64,000 nt of DNA from an uncultured Bacillota bacterium (GTDB lineage Bacteria; Bacillota_I; Bacilli_A; RFN20; CAG-826), in assembly GCA_937876465.1 (NCBI GenBank), contig CALEHV010000002.1, forward strand, positions 1 to 64,000. The letters run 5' to 3'. Positions within the stretch are counted from its first letter, which is position 1, and each line of letters begins with the position of its first letter. Below the pieces are notes generated by a model. The model ran no database searches and was not told where the DNA came from. It was given only the letters and a program-made list of their open reading frames with translations. This document shows, piece after piece, positions 17,874 to 28,644 of this stretch. Position numbers and translations under genes: made by a program.

Positions 17874-18395
17874 TTATTTTAATCCTTTTTGTAAAGTGCT
17901 TTTAGCAAGTTTTAATATAGGTAATTCTCGTTGCTTAACTAAACGCCCAACCAAAACGTTTTGCATGTTCTCATATAAACGTATTGCTTCATCAATTGGA
18001 ACCCAAATAATTTTGTTAATTCTTTTAACTTCGTCTTCCTCTAATCTTTGAGGGCAACGTCCAACAACTTTGGCTAAATAATAGTAATTGTGATTACGTC
18101 TTTTAATTAAATTGTAATAATCTTTAACTTCACCAAGTTCTTTTAGAACTTTAATCTTGCAGCCAACCTCTTCTTCCATTTCTCTTTCAAGAGCTTCTTC
18201 GTGTGTTTCGCCTTCTTTGATTCCACCACCAGGAGTTTCATAATAATCCCTTGGTCCGAAACCATCATCGTCTAAAAGATATTCAAGACAAACATTATTT
18301 TGCTCGTCCAAAAGAATGCAGCGAGCAATTTCGCGGACATGAGTTACTCCACGGAATGGATATTGATCATCTTTTAAAGAGGCAACAATTTTCAT
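17874..18395 (-). CDS. NUDIX hydrolase
   Basis: 173 residues with a complete Nudix box (GGGIKEGETHEEALEREMEEEVG: G-x5-E-x7-RE-x2-EE-x-G). It would hydrolyse a nucleoside-diphosphate-linked compound in the cytosol using Mg2+; the substrate cannot be told. The ATG follows the stop of the ABC transporter gene by one base (TAATATG), so it is co-transcribed and possibly coupled. An in-frame GTG 9 bases earlier is less likely. Confidence 0.85.
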   Translation of the reverse strand: MKIVASLKDDQYPFRGVTHVREIARCILLDEQNNVCLEYLLDDDGFGPRDYYETPGGGIKEGETHEEALEREMEEEVGCKIKVLKELGEVKDYYNLIKRRNHNYYYLAKVVGRCPQRLEEDEVKRINKIIWVPIDEAIRLYENMQNVLVGRLVKQRELPILKLAKSTLQKGLK

Positions 18396-18396
18396 A

Positions 18397-21366
18397 TTAA
18401 TCACTTGTTCTTAATGCAACTACCGGGTCCTTGTGTGCAGCGGCGCGAGCTGGAATAAGACCAGAAATTAAAGTTAATGCAATTGAAACAGCAACAATAA
18501 TTAAGGCATAGTTCCATGGAAGGACAACTAATGTACCAACTTTTGCAAATGTATTAATAATTATATTAATAATTGCACTAATGCCATAAGTTACTAATAT
18601 TCCAAATACGCCAGATATTGAACCAATAATAAATGTTTCAACGTTAAACAAATTCGAAACATCAAGTTTACGTCCACCAAGCGAACGAATAATACCAATT
18701 TCTTTGACACGTTCGACAACACTAACATATGTAATAATTCCAATCATGACTGTAGAAACAACTAATGATAACGATGTGAAACAAACAAGAGCAATAGTAA
18801 CGATTTCGATCATGTTGTTAATCAATCTAATAATGAGCTCTAAGTTATCGGTGTACTTAATATCTTGTCTAATAATTCCACCTGTTGCAGAAGTTCCTTT
18901 TGGATAAACAACAATCGTATTTCCGCTTTGATCTTTAAATGTCAAAATTTTATCACCGTTCCATTCATCTAAATAATCGGTAACTAGATATTTCTTTTCA
19001 AAGCTTCTTGGATAAATAGAAATCTTGCTAGGAATAGTTTCTCCACCAACACTTCTTTGTGCGGTTTCAAATTGAGATTCAACTGAATAAGCATCACCAA
19101 ATAATGCTTGAATAACCGAATTATTTGAAATACCTCCAGCCGAAGAAATATCAACTACACTGACTGCTGATCCAGGAGCGTTTGTTAAGAAAGTAGAAAG
19201 CTTTGCAATATTAGCAAAAATTACTTCTGGAGTGGTTCCTGTAGATAACTGTGGAAGTTCAACTTTCACGAGTTTTGCAGGGTTTTCTGGGTGTTCAGGG
19301 TCTTTAAAAGCGTACTTATATTGAAGCGGAGTCATGAATCCTGAGAAGGATGTTTTATCTTCTGTATAGGCAGCTTTTAATTCCTTAAGTTTATTGTTGA
19401 TTACTGAATTTAAGCCATCACTTAGAAGCTTATCTTGGAATGTGGTCGACATAATAAAACCAGTTGAAAGACATCCGTATTGAACATTTTGTTTTGGTTG
19501 AAGAATACCAGTAATCTTAATTTCTTGTCTTTCAACTCCATCATTTTTGTTGTGATAGCCTTGGTAATAGTAAGGAGTGGATTTCTTATAACCTTTTAAT
19601 GATGTAACCATTTGATCTGCTTGCTCTGCTGCTTTTTCATCAGTAATGGTTGGATCTGCCATTTTTATTGCGGCAACAATGTATGGTTTATATGCATCAA
19701 AATCAATGCCATCGAAAGCATGGTTTTCAATAAAATTGTTATCGTTTTTGTAATAGTAGAATTTCTTGCCAGTATTTCCTAAGAGTTCGTCGTACGAGAA
19801 GTCTTTTTTAGGCAATTCAACTTCGCTTCCTGAGGCATACTTATTAATAACATCAACAAATTCATCTTGGCTATAGTATCCGATTTGTCCTAAGAAAATA
19901 TCACGAAGTTTTGTGTCTTTTGAAACAACAAGCATCATTTCGTTGTCATTTTCTGCAACAGTACCAGCGAGAACATCATATTGCGATTCGATGTACTCTT
20001 TTGAAGATGGTGCAACAGAAATTGAATTTGTGAAAAGTTTAATCATATCAGCGAATTGACCAAAACTTGTTGTTTTGACAATTGCTGTATATGCATCAAT
20101 CAAGTATTGAAGAGAAACAACATCAATGTTTTCAATTTCCTCTTTGTGTTCGACTGGTAAAGTAAAATCAACATTAGTAAAAATGTTAAGTTTTGTATTT
20201 AAGCCGTATTCTTTAGCAATTGCACCATAATAATCTTTTGGCATTGCATCAACGTAAGCTACATATTCCTTTGTAATTTCATTTTTAACTGCATAAGAAG
20301 AAATGTTATCTTTTTGTTCTGCAAGATATTTAATAAAATAATCAACATCAACATAGCCATCTCTATGAGATTCGGATAAAGCTTCCACTCTTGTAAGGCT
20401 ACTTGAAGCTTCCATCATTGCGCTTAAATCCAATGATGTTTTTGTAATTGTAATCGGGTTGCCAGAAAGCATATCGTCTTGCATTCCGTAAACATACGAT
20501 TTAACACCTGTTGAAACAGCTAAAACTGCAGAAACACCAATAATGCCAATAGAACCTGCAACACAAACAAGGGCAGTTCTCTTAGCTTTGCTAAGTAAGT
20601 TCTTTCCTGAAAGTGTAAAAGCGGTTGTTAATTTCATTTTGGCTTTTTTACCAGTATCTTCTTTAACTGCATTATTTTCGCCTTTACCATCAAAAGGATT
20701 CGAATCATCAATTAAGTTACCATCCTTCATTGTGATGATACGGTTAGAATATTGCTTTGCTAATTCAGGGTTATGGGTAACCATGATGACAAGTCTATCG
20801 TTTGCGACTTCTTTTAAGAGATCCATAATTTGGACAGAAGTTTCGCTATCAAGAGCGCCAGTTGGTTCATCAGCTAAAATGATTTCTGGATCGCTTACTA
20901 AAGCACGTGCAATTGCGACACGTTGCATTTGTCCACCGGATAATTGATTTGGTTTTTTCTTTGTAACGTTGCCCAAACCAACTTTTTCCAAAGCTTTTTG
21001 AGCCATCCCTTGTCTTTCTTTTTTGGTTAATCCGCCAATAGATAAAGCGAGTTCAACGTTTCCAAGAATCGATAAATGGGAAATTAAATTGTAAGATTGG
21101 AAAACAAAGCCGATTGAGTGATTTCTGTAAGTATCCCAATCACGGTCATTAAAATCTTTTGTAGATTTTCCTTTAATTACTAAATCACCAGATGTGTAAC
21201 GATCTAATCCACCAATAATATTGAGTAAGGTTGTTTTACCGCATCCAGAAGGGCCAAGAATTGAGACAAATTCGTTTTTACGGAATTTAACATCTAATCC
21301 TTTTAAAGCTTCTGTAACTGTATCACCAGTTACATAATTTTTTGTTACTTTAATCAACTCTAACAT
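18397..21366 (-). CDS. MacB-like ABC transporter, ATPase fused to FtsX-type permease
   Basis: 989 residues. N-terminal ABC domain with Walker [10 protein letters not shown] (38-46), LSGGQ signature and Walker [14 protein letters not shown] first membrane helix lies at about 265-288 and a very large extracytoplasmic domain of about 550 residues follows. Three C-terminal helices carry the FtsX/MacB core ([15 protein letters not shown]). Such proteins do mechanotransmission or export of peptides, lipoproteins or antimicrobials rather than classic import. The extracellular domain is unusually large and its sequence is not recognised. TATAAT at 21394-21399 and a GGAG site precede it; NUDIX follows. 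Confidence 0.87.
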   Translation of the reverse strand: MLELIKVTKNYVTGDTVTEALKGLDVKFRKNEFVSILGPSGCGKTTLLNIIGGLDRYTSGDLVIKGKSTKDFNDRDWDTYRNHSIGFVFQSYNLISHLSILGNVELALSIGGLTKKERQGMAQKALEKVGLGNVTKKKPNQLSGGQMQRVAIARALVSDPEIILADEPTGALDSETSVQIMDLLKEVANDRLVIMVTHNPELAKQYSNRIITMKDGNLIDDSNPFDGKGENNAVKEDTGKKAKMKLTTAFTLSGKNLLSKAKRTALVCVAGSIGIIGVSAVLAVSTGVKSYVYGMQDDMLSGNPITITKTSLDLSAMMEASSSLTRVEALSESHRDGYVDVDYFIKYLAEQKDNISSYAVKNEITKEYVAYVDAMPKDYYGAIAKEYGLNTKLNIFTNVDFTLPVEHKEEIENIDVVSLQYLIDAYTAIVKTTSFGQFADMIKLFTNSISVAPSSKEYIESQYDVLAGTVAENDNEMMLVVSKDTKLRDIFLGQIGYYSQDEFVDVINKYASGSEVELPKKDFSYDELLGNTGKKFYYYKNDNNFIENHAFDGIDFDAYKPYIVAAIKMADPTITDEKAAEQADQMVTSLKGYKKSTPYYYQGYHNKNDGVERQEIKITGILQPKQNVQYGCLSTGFIMSTTFQDKLLSDGLNSVINNKLKELKAAYTEDKTSFSGFMTPLQYKYAFKDPEHPENPAKLVKVELPQLSTGTTPEVIFANIAKLSTFLTNAPGSAVSVVDISSAGGISNNSVIQALFGDAYSVESQFETAQRSVGGETIPSKISIYPRSFEKKYLVTDYLDEWNGDKILTFKDQSGNTIVVYPKGTSATGGIIRQDIKYTDNLELIIRLINNMIEIVTIALVCFTSLSLVVSTVMIGIITYVSVVERVKEIGIIRSLGGRKLDVSNLFNVETFIIGSISGVFGILVTYGISAIINIIINTFAKVGTLVVLPWNYALIIVAVSIALTLISGLIPARAAAHKDPVVALRTSD

Positions 21367-21401
21367 ACGCTAATCTCCAATTTATGCACATTTATTATAT
21401 T

Positions 21402-21430
21402 AAAAAAACGCAGTTATACAATAACTACGT
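21402..21430 (-). terminator. Terminator of the HAD phosphatase gene
   Basis: Minus strand ACGTAGTTAT-TGT-ATAACTGCGT then seven T, 21 bases after the HAD stop codon. Confidence 0.75.
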
Positions 21431-21450
21431 CACCTTTATGAGAAAAAATA

Positions 21451-22203
21451 TTATAAAAGATTGTCTTCGATGAAATGAGCACAGCCATCTTCATCATTAG
21501 TTTTGGCAATATTTTTAGCTATTTCTAGCACCATTTCTCTTGAATTTCCCATTGCTACACCAAGACCTGATTTTTGTATCATTTCCATATCACCAGAATC
21601 GTCTCCAAAAGCTGCTACTTCTTCAGGGGTTCCATTAACAATTTTTAGTAATTCCAAAATGCCATTCCATTTGGTAGCCCCTTTCAAAGAAAGGCGATTC
21701 CACATTCCACCTAAATAATTCTGCCATTCAAGATCATATTTTTCAGCTAAATTTTTAACAGTATTTAAGTCGGAACAAGCAACTAAAATTTTGAAAGCTT
21801 CTTCATTCAATCCATCTTTGAAATCATACCAAATTGCGTTCTGTTGTTTATATCCTTTATCCGAGGCATAAAAAGACATTTTAGTTTGTACAGAAATCGT
21901 ATAGCCGTTTTTAGACAAAAATTGAGTAATTTCTTTTACTTTCTCTGACGGAATGGTTCTTGAAAATATTTCGACTCCGTTTCTATCTATAATTTGGCAA
22001 CCACCACTATAAATTCCATAGTCAATATTTAACAAATCAGCATATTGTTTTGAGTGCTGCATACTTCTAGAGGTATTAAAAACAATCTTGTATCCTTTTG
22101 CTTGAGCTTTTCGAAATGTTTGAACTGTGTATTCAGAAACTATTTTGTTCTTTTTTAATAATGTATCGTCTAAATCAAAAACTAAATATCGTATTTTATT
22201 CAT
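21451..22203 (-). CDS. HAD-superfamily phosphatase, Cof type
   Basis: 250 residues, full length for Cof/YkrA-type sugar or flavin phosphate phosphatases. Motif I is DLDDTLL at about residues 8-14, and the motif IV metal site GDDSGDMEM is near the C-terminus; a C2 cap domain lies between. The start MNKIRY is chosen because a TATAAT ends six bases before it. The in-frame ATG 39 bases upstream would lie before the promoter. Substrate unknown. Confidence 0.85.
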   Translation of the reverse strand: MNKIRYLVFDLDDTLLKKNKIVSEYTVQTFRKAQAKGYKIVFNTSRSMQHSKQYADLLNIDYGIYSGGCQIIDRNGVEIFSRTIPSEKVKEITQFLSKNGYTISVQTKMSFYASDKGYKQQNAIWYDFKDGLNEEAFKILVACSDLNTVKNLAEKYDLEWQNYLGGMWNRLSLKGATKWNGILELLKIVNGTPEEVAAFGDDSGDMEMIQKSGLGVAMGNSREMVLEIAKNIAKTNDEDGCAHFIEDNLL

Positions 22204-22209
22204 GCCTTT

Positions 22210-22265
22210 ATTATATGTAAATGTTTGTAATGCGCATAGCATATATACGCATTTATGTTTATAAT
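22210..22265. promoter_or_regulatory. Divergent -10 boxes for two leaderless genes
   Basis: TATAAT on minus at 22210-22215 is six bases from the HAD ATG (22203). TATAAT on plus at 22260-22265 is seven bases from the phosphoesterase ATG (22273). The whole divergent spacer is 69 bases. Confidence 0.65.
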
Positions 22266-22272
22266 AAGATTT

Positions 22273-23340
22273 ATGAAAACTAGAAACTTATTACCTTTAT
22301 TTATGGCAAGTTTTCTTGCTGTAGGTTGTTCTGCTAGAGCAACACGAGTTTATGATGTTTCGGAATATTCTAAGAAATCTGATGAAAATAAAACCTCTTT
22401 TGTTTACAAAGACGGTTATAAAATCATGCAATTATCCGATCTTCACTTCTCTTGTTACGATTACCTAGAAGAAGACTTTAATTATCTCAAATTTTTGATG
22501 AAAGAAGCTCAACCTAATTTGGTTGTTATTACTGGAGATTGTTTTACATTTGCAAGTAAAACAGTTGTTAGAAGAGTATACGATTTCTTCAACAACACAG
22601 TTAAAGAAATCGAATCTCAACCGTATTGGGTTGTTACGATGGGAAATCACGACGAACAAATCTATGGAGCTTATAACTACACAAGCATTTATGCTTCTTC
22701 ATTAGATAGATGCTTACTCAATTATCACGAAGATGATGCCTTAACAGGGATTTCAAATACAATCGTGAATCTATACGATCCACTTGATATGAATAAGGTT
22801 AAATATCAAATTTTTGTTATTGACTCTAACTCTTATACATACAATCCGATTGGTTATGACTATGTTCACCAAGACCAAATTGATTGGTACAAAACCGCAA
22901 TAGAAAGAGCTAATCAACCATATGGTTGGACACCAACAAGCGGAACTAATGCTCCAGTAAAATCAATCATTTTTGAACATATTCCAGTCCCGGAATTTAA
23001 TAATGCATATAAAGACTATGAATCCGATCCTACAAAAGGAACAGGCGATAATAGAGAAAACCCTTCTGCAAGTAATTACAATTCAAATTTCTATCAAACC
23101 ATAAAGGAATATCGTTCCACTACCGCTATGATTGTTGGACACGATCACGTTAACAATTCAGATATTGTTTATGATGGAAATTTCCGTTTCATCTATGGAG
23201 CAAAATCAACCGACAATATGTATTATGATGGCGATAGATTAGGATACCGTTTAGTTACTTTAGATTCCTCTGATAGCTTTGGCTTTAAAACTTCTGAAGT
23301 CTATCACGTTTATGCAGATGCATTGGAGGTAGCAGCATGA
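22273..23340 (+). CDS. Metallophosphoesterase lipoprotein
   Basis: 355 residues. Lipoprotein signal with lipobox VGCS (Cys19) followed by a calcineurin-like dimetal phosphoesterase domain. Visible metal ligands are LSDLHFS (D-x-H), GDCF, GNHDE, EHIP and GHDHVN. It would hydrolyse phosphoester bonds at the cell surface. An ATG 18 bases upstream lies before the -10 box and is rejected. Its stop overlaps the next gene by four bases (ATGA), coupling it to a membrane protein. Confidence 0.87.
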   Translation: MKTRNLLPLFMASFLAVGCSARATRVYDVSEYSKKSDENKTSFVYKDGYKIMQLSDLHFSCYDYLEEDFNYLKFLMKEAQPNLVVITGDCFTFASKTVVRRVYDFFNNTVKEIESQPYWVVTMGNHDEQIYGAYNYTSIYASSLDRCLLNYHEDDALTGISNTIVNLYDPLDMNKVKYQIFVIDSNSYTYNPIGYDYVHQDQIDWYKTAIERANQPYGWTPTSGTNAPVKSIIFEHIPVPEFNNAYKDYESDPTKGTGDNRENPSASNYNSNFYQTIKEYRSTTAMIVGHDHVNNSDIVYDGNFRFIYGAKSTDNMYYDGDRLGYRLVTLDSSDSFGFKTSEVYHVYADALEVAA

Positions 23341-24278
23341 GTCACAAAACAAAAATGATTCTTACCGGAATCGCCTTTGGCATCATAGTTTTATTCTTTT
23401 CTTATTATCAGTTCATGGGAGTACAAGCTCTTATGACATTATTAAGCAAACAAGGAACTTTAATTGCTCCAATGATTGGACCAATTTTCATGAGCATCGA
23501 AATCACTTGTTTGTTAACATTTTTATTCCATATTTACACACACAACAAACATCTAAAACACATTAGATATAAATTATTTTTATTGAGAAATGCGTGGTTT
23601 TTGATTGTTTCTGGATGTTTAGCATTAGGATTTTTATGCGGAAACGCTATTGTTTCTAAAGAGTCTGGATTAGGCTCAACTTGGGGCTATCCAATTGACA
23701 TGATTGTTGTTTCTTCTTTGGGTGTTGCTGTCGGTATCGGAGCCATTCTTAAATCTATTAAAATTGACTTTAATCCTCGTCCATCTCCAGATGTAAAACC
23801 TACTAAAGGTGAACAAACAAAAATCATATTCATGTATATTCTTTATTACACTTTTGCATTTGTCGCTTTTGATCGTGTTGGAGCAATTATTGTTAACCTA
23901 ATTTCAAATGTAACATTAAGCACAATTGGTTATATGATTCCTGTATTTGCTATTTCGCTGGCTTTAGTTATTTCTCTTAACTTCTATGAAATTTATCTTG
24001 TCTTAGAAGATGAAAAGAAAAAATTCATATTTTGGGCAATTTCATTAGGAATTGTCGGAACACTATCTACATATGGAATAATAGGAGAATTTGTTAATTT
24101 GCTAGGCAACGAATCATCTTACGTTATGAAAGCATATTCTCAGTTCTATGGCCTAGATAGACTTATTGCTATGCCAGTTACAATTATCTTTATTGCATTA
24201 ATGGTATTGGTACCGTTAACAATCTCGATTGTGAAATTTGTTAAGAAAGCTAAAACTATTAAATTCGAAAAAGAATAA
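23337..24278 (+). CDS. Polytopic membrane protein, unknown function
   Basis: 313 residues with about eight hydrophobic helices and a short polar loop around 140-160. No family recognised. Translation starts inside the stop of the phosphoesterase gene, with a GGAGGTAGC ribosome site in that gene's last codons, and the pair ends in one terminator. It may anchor, recruit or supply substrate to the phosphoesterase. Confidence 0.7.
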   Translation: MSHKTKMILTGIAFGIIVLFFSYYQFMGVQALMTLLSKQGTLIAPMIGPIFMSIEITCLLTFLFHIYTHNKHLKHIRYKLFLLRNAWFLIVSGCLALGFLCGNAIVSKESGLGSTWGYPIDMIVVSSLGVAVGIGAILKSIKIDFNPRPSPDVKPTKGEQTKIIFMYILYYTFAFVAFDRVGAIIVNLISNVTLSTIGYMIPVFAISLALVISLNFYEIYLVLEDEKKKFIFWAISLGIVGTLSTYGIIGEFVNLLGNESSYVMKAYSQFYGLDRLIAMPVTIIFIALMVLVPLTISIVKFVKKAKTIKFEKE

Positions 24279-24283
24279 TTAGA

Positions 24284-24310
24284 AAAAGGATCCTGCAGCG
24301 GGATCCTTTT
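24284..24310 (+). terminator. Terminator after the phosphoesterase operon
   Basis: AAAAGGATCC-TGCAGCG-GGATCCTTTT hairpin with T-run, 5 bases after the stop codon. Confidence 0.85.
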
Positions 24311-24330
24311 AAAATACTTTATTAATATAA

Positions 24331-24406
24331 TGGCGCCCCAATCAGGACTCGAACCCAAATCGTCTGATTCGAAGTCAGAAATGTTATCCAGCTACACCAT
24401 TGGGGC
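24331..24406 (-). tRNA. tRNA-Arg (TCG)
   Basis: Cloverleaf on the minus strand: acceptor GCCCCAA/TTGGGGC, anticodon stem TCTGA/TCAGA around CTTCGAA giving TCG, T-arm GGGTTCGAGTCC and encoded CCA. A TATAAT box at 24415-24420 is its promoter. Confidence 0.95.
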
Positions 24407-24431
24407 GTATTTTTATTATATAAAGATTTAA

Positions 24432-27400
24432 TTAATGAGTATACAACGAATCATTTACATGAGCGTTGATGTAGGAATTAAATGCGTTCCAATAAGAACT
24501 TATTCTGCTATCGGTTGAGAATTCATTATATGAAACAAAGCAAGTATCATATTCATTCTTATTTAAATCTAAAGCAGCTGATAAATCTAAGTTGAAAACA
24601 CCACCAGCAGATACGGCAAATTGTGCATCCAAGTGAGTCAAGAATCTCTTTTCAACAGTTTCTTTAGTTTCTGGATCTGTTAATGAAAAATTATTGCCGT
24701 AAATAGTTGCATTTAACTTTGTTAATTCACTATTGTTTGCTAATTCAGCAATATCAATGTCTAGGAACCATTTATACAAGCCATAAGCGTTGTTTCCTTC
24801 TTGATATTCATAGTTCTTCAATAAAGCAGCGTAATCCATTGGTTTTGTTCTTGGAGCAGGATTTTCAATTGCATCTGTAATTTTATTCCAAACAAGACTG
24901 CTTCTTTCTAAGCCCATAGACCAGCCAAGCAAATAGTAAACAAGATTATCAACGAATTCATCAGTAGTTAATCTAATACGTTCCACAACTGTTTCTGAAT
25001 TTGTTGTAAGGAAACCAAGGGTCTTCTTAACTTCTGTTCTTGTAAGATAAAAATAAGAATCCTTGTAATAGAAATCTAATGTTTTTGGATCGTCACTTAA
25101 GAGTGATAAGCCATTTAAAAAGCCTACTGTAGGAATATTAGACAATTTACCTTGAATTCCAATGTCGCCATTGTTTTCAAAAACTTTAATATCAAGTGGA
25201 AGTGCTTTAATACTAAATAATTTGTCTAAATCAATTCCGATAAGATTCATATTTAAATCGACAGTTCCAGTAATATGGAAATAGTCTAAATTAATAACAT
25301 CAATTCCAAGTTTTACAAGTGTATTGATTTCTGAGAAATCGTAATACTTTGGAGCACCTTGCATATTTGGAAGAGGCAATCTTTCGTAATTATCTACATA
25401 ATCAACTAAGCTTGCTTTTAAGTTTACTTTCATTCCAAAGGCTTCAAAATCAACAATTCGAACTGAAGTAATTTTTTCATTTGCAAAACCAACTTTTACA
25501 GTAATATCTCCATCAAAGTTGAATATTTTGCCACTTACAGTTAATGAAAGTTGATTATCTTCCACCACTAATTCTTTAAGAATATCGTGGAATAAAAGCC
25601 AATACTCACCATTAACAATTTTCATGAGAATTGTTTCGTTCATATTCTCAATTGTGTCGCCAAACCATTCATAAATACGTGAATTTTCGCTCTTAACTAA
25701 ACCCATTAAAGTATCGAATGTATCAAGAATAGATTGAGTAGTGAATTTTCCATAAAGTTTATCATTATAAGCAAATCTAACATCTTTGCCTTCATAACCT
25801 ACATTAACCTTATGATTAACGGCACCAAATTCAGTTTCGTTTTCAGTAATTATTAATTCACCATCACCGAATTGTTTATCTAAATCAAATTGTGTTGAAC
25901 CGTTGAAAGATAAACCGCTGTCATCTTCACCAATTTGTAATGAACCTTCTAACTTAATAGCAAATTGCTTTTGTTCAATTAAAGATGAAATGCCTTTTAT
26001 TAATGGTACAAGATTAGCGTAATCGCCATATCCTTCTAAAGAAGCTCTATCAATTCCGCAATCATAATTATCATTCCAAGTACCAAGTTGAGCATCTAAA
26101 GAAATTGTTAGATTCAAAACCTTAATATTTGAAATAGTAACACCAAGTAATTTTTCTTCATTGAAATTAATAGCGACAGTAATATCGTCTGCTAAACCTA
26201 ATACAGACTTATCAATTGTTAAGCTAACAAGTTCATTATTCAAAATAATGTTTTTCACTAAGCCTTTTCTTAATAAAGCTTCATATTTTCCAGTTAAAAC
26301 ATCTCCAATAACTGAACCATCTAATAAAGAAACGATTCCTTCAATTGAAGTTGGAATTTCTTTTCCGAAATTACCAGCAATGCTTTGAATAAATTCAATG
26401 ATGCTTTCTAATGAAGAGAAAGCGAGTTTTCCTTTAATAGAATTGTTATATTTGAAAACGATATCTTCTGTAGAAATATCCAAACTGACATTATGTTTAT
26501 ATTGATCATCAAACTCGTGTTCAATAACATTGAGCTTTGCTTGACCAACCTTTTTATCCAAATCAAATTGAGTAGACCCTTTAATTGTTGTGCCTTTTAA
26601 TTGACCGTCTTCAATAATATGTCCACTGACATTTAAAGCAAATTGTCTTTGTTTTACTAATTCGCCAATATGACCTGCCAAAGGAAGAATATCACAGAAG
26701 TTTTGGAACCTTCTATTAAGCGTTTCAGGAATCGCAACTGGAGTTTCAATTTCATATTTTGTTTCCATTGTTGCTTCGAGATTAAGTTTTAAGCCTTCAA
26801 AGACAAAGTTTTTAGCGCTTAAACCGGTGAAGTTATATTCTTTGTCTGAAAGGAAATAAACTGAACTGCCTTCAAACAATTCTAAACAGAATTCGTAACC
26901 ATCTTCTGTTTCTTTGTAAGGCATATTTCCCAATTTTTGAGTCAAATCATCGAGGTTTAAATTGGTTATAGCTTCAGGTAATTCAATTTCAGGTAAATCA
27001 AAGCCGGAAAGCATATCAGTGATTCTAGAGAAGTCAGAAGTTGCTAACTTAATATCGGTATCAAGGAGCGATAAATAAATTGTTCCTTGAGCATATGTTG
27101 CTTCAATGTTTGTTGATTCACCATTTAATGAGATAGTGACATCACAATATAATTCAAGGTTTCCAATTGGATCTGTTAAATACAATTTATTGATATTTAG
27201 TCCTAAATTTAAATCATTAAAACAAATAGTTGCTTCTCCAGAGGCATCTAAAGTTTTCATCTTTGTAAGGTTATCAATTAAATAATCTCTTGGAGTAAGT
27301 TCAACAGGAATAAATGTTTCTTCATCTTCTTCGCTTGTATTGTTGTTAGGCTTGGAGTTGTTTGAAGAGTGAGCAACATTTGCTCCATCAATAACCTTGG

Positions 27401-27482
27401 ATGGAGCTATTATGTAAGCACCTGTAGCTGCTAAGCCACTGGCAACGCTGAAGATTATTGAATAAGGTAATAATTTATGCAT
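24432..27482 (-). CDS. Large secreted beta-rich protein with internal duplication
   Basis: 1016 residues. N-terminal signal peptide or anchor (about 6-26), an Asn/Ser/Glu-rich linker (38-58), then a long region of short alternating beta strands. Two copies of a module lie about 220 residues apart. Both contain the motif GSTQFDLDK (near 302 and 526), preceded by a K/Q-R/K-QFA(L/I) strand and followed by an acidic-aromatic segment. No family is recognised; the architecture suggests an extended surface protein. AAGGAG precedes the ATG. It overlaps the upstream membrane protein gene by 8 bases, so the two form an operon. Confidence 0.72.
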   Translation of the reverse strand: MHKLLPYSIIFSVASGLAATGAYIIAPSKVIDGANVAHSSNNSKPNNNTSEEDEETFIPVELTPRDYLIDNLTKMKTLDASGEATICFNDLNLGLNINKLYLTDPIGNLELYCDVTISLNGESTNIEATYAQGTIYLSLLDTDIKLATSDFSRITDMLSGFDLPEIELPEAITNLNLDDLTQKLGNMPYKETEDGYEFCLELFEGSSVYFLSDKEYNFTGLSAKNFVFEGLKLNLEATMETKYEIETPVAIPETLNRRFQNFCDILPLAGHIGELVKQRQFALNVSGHIIEDGQLKGTTIKGSTQFDLDKKVGQAKLNVIEHEFDDQYKHNVSLDISTEDIVFKYNNSIKGKLAFSSLESIIEFIQSIAGNFGKEIPTSIEGIVSLLDGSVIGDVLTGKYEALLRKGLVKNIILNNELVSLTIDKSVLGLADDITVAINFNEEKLLGVTISNIKVLNLTISLDAQLGTWNDNYDCGIDRASLEGYGDYANLVPLIKGISSLIEQKQFAIKLEGSLQIGEDDSGLSFNGSTQFDLDKQFGDGELIITENETEFGAVNHKVNVGYEGKDVRFAYNDKLYGKFTTQSILDTFDTLMGLVKSENSRIYEWFGDTIENMNETILMKIVNGEYWLLFHDILKELVVEDNQLSLTVSGKIFNFDGDITVKVGFANEKITSVRIVDFEAFGMKVNLKASLVDYVDNYERLPLPNMQGAPKYYDFSEINTLVKLGIDVINLDYFHITGTVDLNMNLIGIDLDKLFSIKALPLDIKVFENNGDIGIQGKLSNIPTVGFLNGLSLLSDDPKTLDFYYKDSYFYLTRTEVKKTLGFLTTNSETVVERIRLTTDEFVDNLVYYLLGWSMGLERSSLVWNKITDAIENPAPRTKPMDYAALLKNYEYQEGNNAYGLYKWFLDIDIAELANNSELTKLNATIYGNNFSLTDPETKETVEKRFLTHLDAQFAVSAGGVFNLDLSAALDLNKNEYDTCFVSYNEFSTDSRISSYWNAFNSYINAHVNDSLYTH

Positions 27483-28467
27483 TTTGAGCTCCTTTCTCTG
27501 GATAATTTATTTTTTCATCAATAGATGGTATTTGAAGTTGTGTGTTTGAGAAGAAATAAGTATCAAGTGTTCCAATAACTGAAGCACCAATTGATCCCAT
27601 ACCAGCACGATATGATTCTTCTATGTGCTGAGATATAAGATTGAAATTGTTATCGTAAGTAAATGTTAAGTGAATGTAGAAGAACTGACTTACTGTTGAA
27701 TTTGATAGGTTAACCATTCGCTTGTAATATCTAGCAACTGATTTAATAGGGTCTAGGTCAACCATTACTTCATAACCAGTATCTGTTTTCTTAGCATACG
27801 AGGAACCAGTACCAGAACTTTCTGTTGATGATAGTACTGTGTTGTCTGTTATTATATAAACACATGGCATCGATACAGGTTTTCCGTATCTCTTTTCATA
27901 TTCTTCAACCGTATATTCAGTTTTCTTCTTTTCTGAGAAATCTGGATTATTAATCTTGCTAGGTATATTTCCTAAATAGCTATCAACTTTATCTGTTTTT
28001 TCAGTTCCGTGTTGATAATCTCTTTGGCAAACAACAACATTCATAATCGATCCATCAAGTGATTTTGATAAAGACTCTTCCATATACTCAGAACCGTTTT
28101 TTATGCTTACATTAAGAATATCTAGGCAAACAGCGGTATTAACAAAGCCATATCCCCAACAAACATAGTTTTCTTGGGATGCTAATTTTTGAGAACCAAT
28201 TGAAATTAATTCAGCATATGAGAATTCGTTTAAAGGATCCTTGCCTTCTTCTTTACATTTTTCATATTTTGAAACCATATCAATTGTTGTTTCTTCTTCA
28301 ATTTCAACATTTGACATGTCAATTGTTGGTGTCTTCAATAAATGGCCTAAAAGAAACCCTGCACCGCCTCCGACAACGACGCCAACAACAGCGCACAATG
28401 TGATAATTAGTACGTTTTGTTTTTTGGTTAATGGTTTTTTTGTTTTCTTTTCAGTCATGTTTTTCAT
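27475..28467 (-). CDS. Single-pass membrane protein partner of the large secreted protein
   Basis: 330 residues: basic N-terminus, one transmembrane helix with a glycine-rich end (about 18-40), then an extracytoplasmic domain rich in Asp, Ser and Tyr. Not recognised. The start MKNM is supported by a promoter (28477-28504) that ends nine bases before it; in-frame starts further upstream would lie before the promoter. Its stop overlaps the start of the large secreted protein, indicating joint function at the surface. Confidence 0.65.
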   Translation of the reverse strand: MKNMTEKKTKKPLTKKQNVLIITLCAVVGVVVGGGAGFLLGHLLKTPTIDMSNVEIEEETTIDMVSKYEKCKEEGKDPLNEFSYAELISIGSQKLASQENYVCWGYGFVNTAVCLDILNVSIKNGSEYMEESLSKSLDGSIMNVVVCQRDYQHGTEKTDKVDSYLGNIPSKINNPDFSEKKKTEYTVEEYEKRYGKPVSMPCVYIITDNTVLSSTESSGTGSSYAKKTDTGYEVMVDLDPIKSVARYYKRMVNLSNSTVSQFFYIHLTFTYDNNFNLISQHIEESYRAGMGSIGASVIGTLDTYFFSNTQLQIPSIDEKINYPEKGAQNA

Positions 28468-28476
28468 AACGCACAC

Positions 28477-28504
28477 ATTGTATACGTGAGTTAGAAAATT
28501 GCAA
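28477..28504 (-). promoter_or_regulatory. Promoter of the secreted-protein operon
   Basis: Minus strand: -35 TTGCAA, 16-base spacer, -10 TACAAT, with only nine bases to the ATG, so the leader is about three bases. Confidence 0.6.
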
Positions 28505-28608
28505 ATTTTCCTCAAACTTGTAGAGTGTTCTACATAAGAGAGAGTAGAATTTTTGTATCTACTAAAAAGAGAGGTTTCGATTGTATCAACACTTTTTTCT
28601 CTATTTTC

Positions 28609-28637
28609 TTGTATTTGAACTCTTTTATCACTAAAAT
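28609..28637 (+). promoter_or_regulatory. Promoter giving a leaderless mRNA for the HTH membrane protein
   Basis: -35 TTGTAT, 17-base spacer, -10 TAAAAT, seven bases to the ATG at 28645. No ribosome site. Confidence 0.65.
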
Positions 28638-28644
28638 TGAACAT

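Noticed and set aside
24284..24310. GGATCC palindrome as a regulatory or restriction-related site
   Set aside because: It is the stem of an ordinary terminator with a T-run.
28179..28489. Plus-strand open frames inside the membrane-partner gene
   Set aside because: Antisense shadows overlapping a promoter-supported gene; low-complexity products.
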